A stretch of 32,081 nucleotides of DNA, taken from Chloroflexota bacterium. GTDB taxonomy: Bacteria > Chloroflexota > Anaerolineae > UBA4142. Below the pieces are notes generated by a model. That model searched no databases. It was not told where the DNA came from and saw nothing but the letters and a program-made list of their open reading frames with translations. Position 1 is the stretch's first letter. Every line of letters begins with the position of its first letter. The stretch lies in the NCBI GenBank assembly GCA_016215025.1, contig JACRMI010000058.1, positions 1 to 32,081 on the forward strand, in the 5' to 3' direction. The translations under genes and the position numbers were made by a program. Shown piece by piece: positions 1 to 8,508 of the stretch.

Positions 1-226
1 CAACTGAAACCCAGTTGCCCACAGCATCCACAACCCCGACGACTACGGCTACAGCTGCACGGCAAAGTCATCTTTTACCCAAGGAGGATTTTCTATCTGA
101 AATATGCCTCCGTCAGTGTCTTGACAAAGGGGTCCACCTTACATCGTCGGCGATGTTTGGTCAGATACAGCGTTCAATCGCATTTACGTTGAGAGTCTGG
201 GTGACCTCGCCAAATATTTCGTTGAT

Positions 227-1603
227 GTGCGCGCGTGGATGGCTATCCCACTCATCGCGCGTGACCGTATCATTGGCTTTTTGCGGATGAGTCACACGCA
301 GCCGAATTTTTTCACCATGCAGCATGCGCGCTTTGCCGAAGCCGTCGCCAAACACGCCGCCATCGCGATTGAAAACGCCCAGCTATTGCAAGCCGAGCAC
401 ATCCGTCTGGAAGATGTGGAACGCCGCCGCCAAGTGGCTGAATCGCTGCGCGGCATCCTCGCGATTCTTAATTCCAATACGCCGTCCGATCAAATCCTTG
501 GTTACATTCTTGAACAAGCGTGCCGCGTTTTGCGCACCGACACTGCTGTGATTTATCGCATGAATGTCGAATCGAACATTCTGCTTCCTCGGGCGGCGCG
601 CAACATTCCAGAAGACATTTTGCCCCAAATGAAAATTCCGATCGGGGAAGGCATCGTCGGTCAAGCGATTGCCCAACGCCGTCCCGTGATCATCACGGAT
701 TTCGATAACGTGCTGATTCTACCGGGTGCGACGGATAATCGCGATTATTTGGTCAATTGGGCAAAGCAAAATTTTCAGGCGATGCTCGGCATTCCGATAC
801 TCATCAAAGACCAAGTGTATGGCGGTATCTCGTTGTACTTTCGCGATCTGTGTTGTCCCTTGGCAGAAGAGGACTCGGCGCTGGCGATGTCATTTGCGAA
901 TCAAGCGGCGCTCGCAATCGAAAACGCGCGTTTATATACTCAAGCCAGTGAGATTGCGTCGCTGGAAGAACGCCAGCGTCTCGCGCGGGAATTGCACGAT
1001 TCGGTATCGCAGGCGTTGTACGGCATTCAACTCGGCGCGCAGACCGCGCGCGAAATATTGAATGATGATTCGCCAGAGCTGGATTTGAAAACGGCGCTCG
1101 TCGAGCCGCTCGACTATGTATCGTCGCTGGCCGAAGCAGGTTTGGCAGAAATGCGCGCTCTGATTTTTGAGTTACGACCCGAAGCGTTAAAATCGGAAGG
1201 GTTGGTGGGCGCATTGACCAAGCAAGCAAATGCCGTACGGGTGCGGCATCATTTGCAGGTGGAAGCAAGATTCATGGGCGAACCGGAGTTGAGTTTCGAA
1301 GCGAAAGAGGCGTTATATCGCATCGCGCAAGAAGCGATGCACAATAGCGTCAAGCACGCGCACGCAACGAAAATTACACTGCAATTGCGTTGCGACGATG
1401 CTCACGCTGTGCTGTGCGTCAGCGACAACGGCGCTGGGTTCGACCCATCGGGAACATTTCCCGGTCATTTGGGATTACGTTCTATGCGTGAGCGCGCCAT
1501 GCGCTTGGACGGCACGCTCGATATTGCAAGCGCGCCCAAGCAAGGCACAAAAATTTGCGTGCGGATTCCGCAGTCCGTAGAGCCGCTGAAGCAAGATCAA
1601 TAG
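227..1603 (+). CDS. GAF-domain sensor histidine kinase (LiaS/DegS/NarX-type), 5' end disrupted or uncertain
   Basis: Autophosphorylating sensor kinase that would phosphorylate a NarL/FixJ-type regulator. From the first in-frame ATG (458 aa) I see the end of one GAF domain (about 1-50), a complete second GAF domain (about 75-232), a HisKA_3 dimerisation/phosphoacceptor helix with the motif RELHDSVSQ (His257), and an HATPase_c domain with an N-box (EAMHNSVKHA) and G-boxes (DNGAGF, GLRSMRERA). There is no membrane segment, so it should be cytosolic. The GAF-like reading continues upstream in the same frame to about position 125 (PPYIVGDVW...) without any ATG and then hits stops, while a GAF-like stretch (LPKEDFLSEI) lies in another frame at about 75-128. 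The real gene therefore starts further left and is either frameshifted near the GGGG run at 129-132 or truncated. No cognate regulator is visible in the window; the next gene is convergent. Confidence 0.85.
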   Translation: MRAWMAIPLIARDRIIGFLRMSHTQPNFFTMQHARFAEAVAKHAAIAIENAQLLQAEHIRLEDVERRRQVAESLRGILAILNSNTPSDQILGYILEQACRVLRTDTAVIYRMNVESNILLPRAARNIPEDILPQMKIPIGEGIVGQAIAQRRPVIITDFDNVLILPGATDNRDYLVNWAKQNFQAMLGIPILIKDQVYGGISLYFRDLCCPLAEEDSALAMSFANQAALAIENARLYTQASEIASLEERQRLARELHDSVSQALYGIQLGAQTAREILNDDSPELDLKTALVEPLDYVSSLAEAGLAEMRALIFELRPEALKSEGLVGALTKQANAVRVRHHLQVEARFMGEPELSFEAKEALYRIAQEAMHNSVKHAHATKITLQLRCDDAHAVLCVSDNGAGFDPSGTFPGHLGLRSMRERAMRLDGTLDIASAPKQGTKICVRIPQSVEPLKQDQ

Positions 1604-1636
1604 CTCGGTGAGATTGGGGTCGAGTCGTTTGCGAAA

Positions 1637-4600
1637 TTAATTGCCTGCGCCGTTTATTTTTGCGAGTTCCTCTTGCACACGCGCGCGCAAAGCGGTCATT
1701 GATTGATCGCATTGAATCGCCGTGGCAAACTGTGCGTCTGCTTTTGAATTATCCCCACGCACAAGATAAATATACCCCAGGATAAAATGCGCCGTCGGCG
1801 ATTGCGGTCGTAAGCTCAAATAACGTTGCGCTTGCGCGGATCCTTGGTCGAGCGCGGCGTTTGACTCGTCGCGTTTATTTTGCCGCGCCAATGCCAGCGA
1901 ACGCGCTACCGGCAAACTGACATTCATCGTCGCCATAGTTTCAGAATCGATTTGGGCGTAGCTGGGCAATAATGCTGTCGTTTGATCGTATGCTTTGAGT
2001 GCGCCAGCAAAATCGCCCTTGCGCATCGCCAAATCCCCCAAACGACTTTGCGCGAGTGCATTCATCGGAAAAGCAGTCAGCGCCGCATTGTATTCGCTTT
2101 CCGCCGGAATCAATTTGTCTTGATCGAAATATACCTGCCCCAAATCGTAATGAGCGATGGACGCCAATAGGGGCGTGAGATTAGCGGTTTCAAGAACGAT
2201 TTGAAACTCGCGCTGCGCTTCGCTCAGATTATCCGTGTGATAGAAATATTCGCCGACCACGAGATGTGCAATGGAGTCACTGGCGGGCATGTTACGCAAC
2301 TCGCTATAGATTTTCGCCGCATCGTCGGTTCGCCCTTGCGCCAGGTACATCGCGGCGAGATAACTTTTCGCGCGCGATTGAATCGGCGGGATGGCGGCGG
2401 CGCTGCTGGCGGCTTGTGTGGCTGCGCTCAAGTTACAGCGTTTGTATTCCGTGTTTGCTATCGCCAAGTACGCATCGACGCTATCCGCTTTGATTGCCAG
2501 CGCAGCGCGATATTCCTTCACCGCCTCGTCGAATTTCCCCAACGTGCCGTACAAATTTCCCAGCGTGAGACGGGCCAGTGGATCCTTTGGATCAAGGGCT
2601 GCCGCTTTTTGATATTCGGCGATGGCGAGGTCGGTTTTATTTTGTGCGACGTACGCACTCGCGAGTTGAAAATGGGTAGCTGCTACGTCCTGACGCGCAA
2701 GCGCATTTTGGTATGAAACAATCGCGTCGTTCCAATTGCCTTGCGCGGCGTACACATCGCCAAGCGCGCCGTGCGCAAAGTAATCGTTCGGATTCAATGC
2801 AATCGCTTTTTGAAATTCGGCCAGCGCGGGCGCATATTTTTGTTGGCGCATCAATACCGTACCGAGAAACGTACGAGTCTGCGCATTTTCCTCAAGCGCA
2901 AGCGCTTTTTGATATTCGCTCGCGGCGGCGTCCAGACGCCCCAAATGTTCGTACGCATACGCGAGCGACTCGTGGTAGTACGACACATTGGGCGCAAGTT
3001 GGACCAGCGTTTCCCGTGCCGTCGCCGCTTTTTGATACGCGCCTTGCAAATAGTACGCCGAGCCGAGCGCAAAATGCGCTTGGGTGTAATCTGCCTGCAA
3101 TGCCACCGCTGTCTCTAACGCTTTGGTCGCTGGATCGAATTGGTCTTGCAAATAGTGCAAGATACCGGCCATGTAAAAAGCATTTGCATTTTTCGGATCG
3201 ACGACGGTCGCGGCGGTGTAAGCATCTATTGCTTGCGCGTAATTATTTTGCTGATAATAAATGCTGCCCAGCGTGACGTACGCATCGGCGGAACACGTGG
3301 CTAGCGCAGTCGCTTTTTGCAATTGCTCAATTGCCGATGGCGTGCGCTGGACCTCGACATACGCCAAACCGAGCAAAATGCGCGCGCTGGCATCCTTGGG
3401 CGAAAGTTTGACCCACTGTTCGTACTCGCTTACCGCTAAAGCCAGGTTGCTTGAATGGTAATAGCTGTTGCCCAATCCGCGATGCACCCGTGGATCGTCC
3501 GGCGCGATTTTTTGCGCGGCTTGATATTCGGCAAGCGCGCCCGTGTAATCGCTGGTATTCATCAAAGCATCGCCGCGCGCCAGCCGTGCATCCACCGAAT
3601 CCGTGGGCAAAGTCGTCAGCATTTTCTGCCACAGCGATACCGCCGTCGCTTGCGATTTCTTGGCGGCATCGGTTTGACCGCGCGCTTGCTGGGCCGTTGC
3701 CAGTGCTTGGTACGTTTGCGGATCATTCGGATCGATTTTGAGCGCCGCATTCAATTCGTCAATCGCTGGCGTGAACTTGCCCGCTTGCGTATATAACTCG
3801 CCCAGCAAGCGATGCGCCGCCGCGTTATTCGATTTGGCTTGCGCCGCTTTTTCGGCTTCGGCGATAGCGCGATCAAGCTGGCGCGTTGGATTGCACACTT
3901 CAGCATACAGGAGGGCAAGATTATAGTGCGCCTCAAAACTGTCCTTGATTTTTATCGCCTGCTGCAAATCGCTCACCGCATCGTTCAGTTGCCCTAGACC
4001 GTACAATACCGTTGCGCGTTGAAAATATAGACTCTCCAAACCGGTGATGTCGTTCTTGCTCGGCTCTAGTCGTCCCAGGCCTTTGTCGAGTAATTCCTTG
4101 GCACGCGTGGGATCACCGTTGGCGTAAAATGCCATGCCCAACAACGCCGTCGATAAATCCGCCGCTTGGTCTTCAGTCTTGGTATCGAATGCGATTTGCG
4201 ATAACGTCGCCGGACGGCGCGCGGACTGGGTCACCTCGCCGACATTCGGAGAAACGGGTGTCCCCAACTCGTTCGCGGCTGCTTGCAAAATAAAGGGCAC
4301 GCCGACAGATTCACGCACGAGCGTCGGAATTTTCAAAACCTCGACCGTTGGATAAACGCGCTTGTCGTCATACACGCCCCAAATGACCATGGTCGCTTTG
4401 CGCTCTGTGCCACGCGCGCGCGCCGTGGTCGAATCTTTGATGACCTCGTTCGCGCGTTCGAGCGTGACCAATTTGTTCGCATCCCCCAGGTTCTGTGTGA
4501 TGTCGCGCGTGATAGCGTACGCCACATCCGCTTGCAACGTTCCGCGTTTATCGAAATCGGCGACGAGAACGACAAAGCGATCCACCGGCCGGACACGATT

Positions 4601-5914
4601 AAAAAATATCCAAGCGCCCCACGCGATTCCGACCACGGCGATCATTGCCAATGCGCCGAAAGCGCGTTTTCGATTCGTGGCGGACGGCGAACGCACGATC
4701 ACATAAATCGACAGCACTGCACTGCCGATAAACAACGCGACGATGATATACGGCAATGCTGTGAACAATGGACCGATCGGGCGCTGCATCAAATCGAAAA
4801 AGGACGAAAGCAATTGGAGGGCGGCCAGCAGAATGCCGAGGATGCCGAGGATGGTCGCGATCAAACTGCGCCGGTCTTGCATCTCGATTTTAGGAACTTT
4901 GCGCCCGACGAATGGGGCGAAAAGTTCCGCGAGAATTCCCAGGCGTCCGATCAAGCGTTGCCGCCGCTCGGTCAATTCGATGGGCTTGGAGAGGGGCTGG
5001 AAAATAGGCGGTCCATCTTTCGCAGGGTCCTTTTCATCGACCAAGGTTTGCTCGCCGGAAGAAACCGTGGGTGACTCGGGCGCTTGTCCACGCAGCGCAG
5101 CACTAAACGCTCGCGCTAATTCCGTCGCGCTGGGAAAGCGCGCCGCCGGATTTTTCGCCAGCGTTTTAAGAATCACGGCTTGGGTCGCTTCGGGAATGTT
5201 CGCGTTGAATTGGCGCGGCGCAGGCGGTGCAGTGTTGAGATGCTGCATCAACACCGCCGTTGGCGAATCGCCTTGGAAAGGCACACGCCCCGTCGTCATT
5301 TCGTACAACACGACGCCGAGCGAATACAAATCGCTGCGCGCGTCCACCGGTTTGCTGGTGGCTTGTTCGGGTGACATGTACGCCGGTGAACCGACGATGC
5401 TGCCACTCGCGCTGAGTTGCGCCGCATCGCCAACGATCTTCGCGATGCCAAAGTCGGTCAGCACCGGTTCGTTCGCCGACGTGAGAATGATATTCGCTGG
5501 TTTTACATCGCGATGAATGGCACCATGCGCGTGCGCATAATCAAGCGCGCTGGCTATCGCGTCCAGGATGCGCGCGGTTTCGGCGAGCGGCAGGGTCTGA
5601 CCGGTGGCACGCAACGCTTCGAGGCGCGTTTTCAATGAGCCGCCGTCGAGGTACTCCATGACCATGTAGGGTTGATCATTTTGCACATCGAAATCGTACA
5701 CTTGGACAATGTGATTATGGCGCAGTGAGGCGACGAGCTTGGCTTCGCGGCGAAAGCGTTCGCCGAAATCAGGATCGTTCGCGAGATGGGGATAGATTAC
5801 TTTGATCGCAACATTGCGGTCGAGCAGCGGGTCGCGCGCGAGATGGACTTCTGCCATTCCGCCGCGCCCCAGGGGTTTGACCACTATGTACTTGCCGAAA
5901 GAAATAGTAGACAT
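1637..5914 (-). CDS. Membrane Ser/Thr protein kinase with long TPR array
   Basis: Eukaryotic-like (PknB/Hanks-type) Ser/Thr kinase of 1425 aa. Residues 7-270 form the kinase domain: glycine loop GRGGMAEV, ATP lysine K38, catalytic HRDVKPAN (D136), DFG (154-156) and an activation loop ending at SPAYMSPEQ. Residues about 350-372, 384-407 and 419-438 are hydrophobic membrane segments. A globular stretch (about 445-560, beginning VLVADFDKRG, somewhat FlgO/TolB-like) follows, then an estimated twenty TPR units running to the C-terminus (recurring patterns such as A..YQKA..L.P). The kinase should face the cytosol; the side on which the TPR array lies depends on the three segments. It lies 78 bp downstream of an FHA-lipase gene on the same strand, a natural phospho-recognition partner. 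No clear Shine-Dalgarno sequence precedes the ATG. It ends 33 bp from the convergent histidine kinase. Confidence 0.93.
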   Translation of the reverse strand: MSTISFGKYIVVKPLGRGGMAEVHLARDPLLDRNVAIKVIYPHLANDPDFGERFRREAKLVASLRHNHIVQVYDFDVQNDQPYMVMEYLDGGSLKTRLEALRATGQTLPLAETARILDAIASALDYAHAHGAIHRDVKPANIILTSANEPVLTDFGIAKIVGDAAQLSASGSIVGSPAYMSPEQATSKPVDARSDLYSLGVVLYEMTTGRVPFQGDSPTAVLMQHLNTAPPAPRQFNANIPEATQAVILKTLAKNPAARFPSATELARAFSAALRGQAPESPTVSSGEQTLVDEKDPAKDGPPIFQPLSKPIELTERRQRLIGRLGILAELFAPFVGRKVPKIEMQDRRSLIATILGILGILLAALQLLSSFFDLMQRPIGPLFTALPYIIVALFIGSAVLSIYVIVRSPSATNRKRAFGALAMIAVVGIAWGAWIFFNRVRPVDRFVVLVADFDKRGTLQADVAYAITRDITQNLGDANKLVTLERANEVIKDSTTARARGTERKATMVIWGVYDDKRVYPTVEVLKIPTLVRESVGVPFILQAAANELGTPVSPNVGEVTQSARRPATLSQIAFDTKTEDQAADLSTALLGMAFYANGDPTRAKELLDKGLGRLEPSKNDITGLESLYFQRATVLYGLGQLNDAVSDLQQAIKIKDSFEAHYNLALLYAEVCNPTRQLDRAIAEAEKAAQAKSNNAAAHRLLGELYTQAGKFTPAIDELNAALKIDPNDPQTYQALATAQQARGQTDAAKKSQATAVSLWQKMLTTLPTDSVDARLARGDALMNTSDYTGALAEYQAAQKIAPDDPRVHRGLGNSYYHSSNLALAVSEYEQWVKLSPKDASARILLGLAYVEVQRTPSAIEQLQKATALATCSADAYVTLGSIYYQQNNYAQAIDAYTAATVVDPKNANAFYMAGILHYLQDQFDPATKALETAVALQADYTQAHFALGSAYYLQGAYQKAATARETLVQLAPNVSYYHESLAYAYEHLGRLDAAASEYQKALALEENAQTRTFLGTVLMRQQKYAPALAEFQKAIALNPNDYFAHGALGDVYAAQGNWNDAIVSYQNALARQDVAATHFQLASAYVAQNKTDLAIAEYQKAAALDPKDPLARLTLGNLYGTLGKFDEAVKEYRAALAIKADSVDAYLAIANTEYKRCNLSAATQAASSAAAIPPIQSRAKSYLAAMYLAQGRTDDAAKIYSELRNMPASDSIAHLVVGEYFYHTDNLSEAQREFQIVLETANLTPLLASIAHYDLGQVYFDQDKLIPAESEYNAALTAFPMNALAQSRLGDLAMRKGDFAGALKAYDQTTALLPSYAQIDSETMATMNVSLPVARSLALARQNKRDESNAALDQGSAQAQRYLSLRPQSPTAHFILGYIYLVRGDNSKADAQFATAIQCDQSMTALRARVQEELAKINGAGN

Positions 5915-5939
5915 TGTGAGCCAATCAATCCGAGCGACA

Positions 5940-5986
5940 AAACGTAAAACGTGATGCGCAATACGCGAACATTACATTTTACGTTT
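5940..5986. repeat. Imperfect inverted repeat between FHA-lipase and kinase genes
   Basis: Arms AAACGTAAAACGTGAT (5940-5955) and ATTACATTTTACGTTT (5971-5986) are reverse complements except for two positions, separated by a 15-base loop. It sits inside the operon gap and would form a stable mRNA hairpin. It may be a processing or attenuation element, or one copy of a dispersed repeat family; no T-run follows on the transcribed strand. Confidence 0.6.
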
Positions 5987-5992
5987 CATGCT

Positions 5993-7696
5993 TTACCTTG
6001 TCAGTTCCAATTTCAATCGCATCTTGACATCGCTATCGACGTAGAGCGAGCCGTGATGTTGTTCGACCGGATGAATCTCTGAATTTTCCAACACCGTGCT
6101 CGTGTCGGGAATCGTGTCGTCGCCGCCTTCGGCGTTGACGAAGGTGACGTTCTGCCATTTGCCATCACTATCGCGCTGAACATTGAGGCGCGTGACCGTA
6201 CGCAAGCCGTAACCAAAAATCGAAACGGTCGGTACGCTGGTGCGCGTGCCAAGCTCTTTGCGAAAATCGTAGGCGGCGCGCAACAGGGGACGCTGTGATT
6301 CCGCGACCCAGGATTCATCTGCAAGGACATCGATGGGCTGATTGATTTGATCGAAGACACACGGATACGTGGGCAAAATCTGATAGACCGAAGGAAACGT
6401 GACCAACGCGGTGCGAATTCGGTCCCCCATCAACCCAAAGGGCAATAAACCTTTGCCGTAGAGCAAGCCGGTGAGAGTCTGCGGCACACCGTAATGCGGC
6501 CCGCCCACAAGCAGCAAGCGCGCGACGTGATTTTTACCGCCGCACTGTTCCACAAAATAGCGGCTGACAAGACAGCCCAAGCTGTGCGCGATCAAAATAA
6601 ACGGCGAAGTGATCTTCCAGGTGTCAATCGCTTGCGCAAGTTGGCGTGCGGAGAGACGTACGTCTTGCCGCCAATCGTACGCAAACTCGAACAGATTCTT
6701 GCCGCGTTCGTAGCCGAGTTCTTCTTCGAGGTAATCGCCGAGTCGTCCGTACTGTTCGAGTTTGATGAGATTCGGCACGATGACCACATCACGCACCAAG
6801 CCGCGCACTTGAAAATTGTTCTTGTCTGAGTAGGCGTAGATTTCAGGATTGGTGAACAAATAGCGCGCGTTGGGCCAAAAGCACTCACTGCCTTGCCAGA
6901 GTTCCGATCCCATCAAGCCAGGGACGATCACGATGGGATAGCGCATGCGTTTGGCGCTTGGAGTCTCGATCAATGTCGCTGCGTTATCTGCGATGGTCAA
7001 GTCTTGTGTTTGAAAACCGCGCTTGAATACAAGCTGGGCGTCGCCAACGCGAATGGTGTCGCCATCGTCCAAAGTGTATTCGTCGATCCGCTTTCCACCG
7101 ACCCAGGTACCATTGCGGCTTTTTAAATCGCGCAGGACAAACGCGTCGCCGCGTCGTTCGATGCGCGCGTGTTGTCGCGACGCTTTGGGATCGTCGAGCG
7201 CCACCGCATTGCTCGAATCTCTGCCAATGATGAGCGCATCTTGAATGAAATCCACATGCCACGTATGTTTTGTGGTGCGAATTGCCAGACGCGGCAGATT
7301 CGTATCATTCAGCTTCATCGATAACGTGCCGTGGGCGAGCGTCGCTTCCAAATCCGAATTTGAATCAATTGCCACAATGGGCGATTCGTCGATAGCTTGC
7401 GATGCGGTTTCAAAGCGCAGCGTATTATCGCCGATCGTAATAACATCGCCTGGCTCAAGTGTGACTTGATCGATGCGCTGGCCGTTAACACGTGTGCCAT
7501 TGGCAGAAGCAAGATCGCTGAGCGTGCAACCAGTCGCCGTGCATTCAATTTTTGCGTGGACACGTGAGGTTTTGCTATCGCGGAGGGCAATGTCATTGGT
7601 AGTGGAGCGCCCCAAAGAAACGGACGCTTTTTGCAACCCAAATTCTTGCACTGTGCCTGTCGAAAGAGTGAGCACGAGTTTACCGCGAGTTTCCAT
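5993..7696 (-). CDS. Tandem FHA-domain protein fused to LCAT-like alpha/beta hydrolase
   Basis: 567 aa. Two forkhead-associated domains, which bind phosphothreonine peptides, occupy about 22-96 (GR..TNDI, SRVHAKIE, NGTRVNG) and 152-225 (IGRDSSN, SRQHARIE, RNGTWVGG). Residues 253-567 form an alpha/beta hydrolase of the lecithin-cholesterol acyltransferase/lipase type: oxyanion region VIVPGLMGSELW, nucleophile elbow AHSLG (Ser372), acid in GGDDTIPD (526/527) and a C-terminal HHGSLY histidine (547/548). No signal peptide is visible, so an intracellular lipase or acyltransferase is implied; the substrate is unknown. It is the first gene of an operon with the downstream Ser/Thr kinase. I infer the kinase phosphorylates a Thr site recognised by these FHA domains. 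The ATG at 7696 follows AAAGGAG at 4 nt spacing. Confidence 0.9.
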   Translation of the reverse strand: METRGKLVLTLSTGTVQEFGLQKASVSLGRSTTNDIALRDSKTSRVHAKIECTATGCTLSDLASANGTRVNGQRIDQVTLEPGDVITIGDNTLRFETASQAIDESPIVAIDSNSDLEATLAHGTLSMKLNDTNLPRLAIRTTKHTWHVDFIQDALIIGRDSSNAVALDDPKASRQHARIERRGDAFVLRDLKSRNGTWVGGKRIDEYTLDDGDTIRVGDAQLVFKRGFQTQDLTIADNAATLIETPSAKRMRYPIVIVPGLMGSELWQGSECFWPNARYLFTNPEIYAYSDKNNFQVRGLVRDVVIVPNLIKLEQYGRLGDYLEEELGYERGKNLFEFAYDWRQDVRLSARQLAQAIDTWKITSPFILIAHSLGCLVSRYFVEQCGGKNHVARLLLVGGPHYGVPQTLTGLLYGKGLLPFGLMGDRIRTALVTFPSVYQILPTYPCVFDQINQPIDVLADESWVAESQRPLLRAAYDFRKELGTRTSVPTVSIFGYGLRTVTRLNVQRDSDGKWQNVTFVNAEGGDDTIPDTSTVLENSEIHPVEQHHGSLYVDSDVKMRLKLELTR

Positions 7697-7752
7697 CGTC
7701 TCCTTTCTGAGCCTGCAAGTCGTTTGCGCGTGGCGTAGGGATTATGCGGGAG

Positions 7753-7758
7753 ATTATA
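7753..7758 (-). promoter_or_regulatory. Probable -10 box for the FHA-lipase/kinase operon
   Basis: A perfect TATAAT on the minus strand, with TTTAAA (4/6 to the -35 consensus) 17 bp upstream. It lies about 57 bp before the ATG at 7696 and is arranged divergently from the promoter of the FmdE-like gene. Confidence 0.5.
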
Positions 7759-7802
7759 CTCCAGAATGGGGCAAGTTTAAATAGGCAAACGTAAGTTGAA
7801 AA

Positions 7803-7831
7803 ATGACACAGACGGGACACCGTCGTATAAT
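7803..7831 (+). promoter_or_regulatory. Sigma70-type promoter for the FmdE-like gene
   Basis: ATGACA (7803-7808, 5/6 to TTGACA), an exact 17-bp spacer and a perfect TATAAT (7826-7831). The first gene codon is 25 bp downstream. Confidence 0.65.
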
Positions 7832-7855
7832 GATCATAACAGGTGAGGAATGACA

Positions 7856-8437
7856 ATGAGTGATTTGGAGAATTTTTTTGAGACGAGCGCACGGCAACAT
7901 TACCATCACCTTTGCCCGCGCCAGGTGCTCGGTGTGCGTATCGGCGCGTATGCCGGTGAATTGTCCGGACTGGACTTGCCTCAGAACGACAAACGTTTAT
8001 TTTGTATCGCCGAAACCGATGGCTGTTTGATCGATGGATTGACGAGCGTAACCAATTGCACCGTCGGACATCGAACCATGCACGTGCGCGATTACGGCAA
8101 AACGGCGGCCACGTTTATCGACACGACGACCGATCAAGCGATTCGGATTTTGCCGCACCCGGAATCGCGCAAGCGGGCGGAGTTTTACGCGCCGTCAGCA
8201 CCGGATCGCTGGCATGCCCAGTTGGAAGCATATCAAATCATGCCGGCGACCGAATTGTTGATTGTCCAGCCGGTCTTGTTGACCATTTCACTTGAATCGC
8301 TTATCAGCCAGCATGGTAGGCGCGTGGTGTGTGAACAGTGCGGCGAGGACATCATCAACGAGCGCTATGTCCAGGTACAGGGACGAATTCTCTGCCGAAT
8401 TTGCGCGGGGGAATCGTACTATATTCAACGGGCGTGA
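7856..8437 (+). CDS. FmdE-family protein with C-terminal zinc finger
   Basis: 193 aa. The N-terminal two thirds match the FmdE domain (named after formylmethanofuran dehydrogenase subunit E): HLCPRQVLGVRIG at 18-30, then AETDGCLIDGLTSVTNCTVG with Cys57 and Cys68, and RDYGK at 79-82. The C-terminus has a treble-clef-like zinc finger, CEQC (159/162) and CRIC (180/183). In other bacteria such proteins are linked to molybdenum/tungsten formate or formylmethanofuran chemistry or have unknown redox or metal roles; no such enzyme is encoded next to it here. I choose ATG 7856 over ATG 7850 because AGGTGAGG (7841-7848) lies 7 nt from it but only 1 nt from the upstream codon. It is monocistronic, with its own promoter and terminator. 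Confidence 0.88.
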   Translation: MSDLENFFETSARQHYHHLCPRQVLGVRIGAYAGELSGLDLPQNDKRLFCIAETDGCLIDGLTSVTNCTVGHRTMHVRDYGKTAATFIDTTTDQAIRILPHPESRKRAEFYAPSAPDRWHAQLEAYQIMPATELLIVQPVLLTISLESLISQHGRRVVCEQCGEDIINERYVQVQGRILCRICAGESYYIQRA

Positions 8438-8465
8438 GCACGTGTCGTCAGCCCGGTAAAAAAGG

Positions 8466-8508
8466 AAATCCCAGGTTTTCGCCAAAAACGAAAAGCCTGG
8501 GATTTTTT
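8466..8508. terminator. Bidirectional rho-independent terminator
   Basis: Perfect 10-bp arms AAATCCCAGG (8466-8475) and CCTGGGATTT (8496-8505) with extra TTTT/AAAA pairing inside, followed by a T6 run on the plus strand; a T-rich run also follows on the minus strand. It separates the FmdE-like gene from the convergent histidine kinase, whose stop codon overlaps the last base of the element. Confidence 0.85.

Noticed and set aside
4283..5516. Long plus-strand open frames inside the Ser/Thr kinase gene
   Set aside because: They are antisense shadows of a clear kinase and transmembrane coding sequence.
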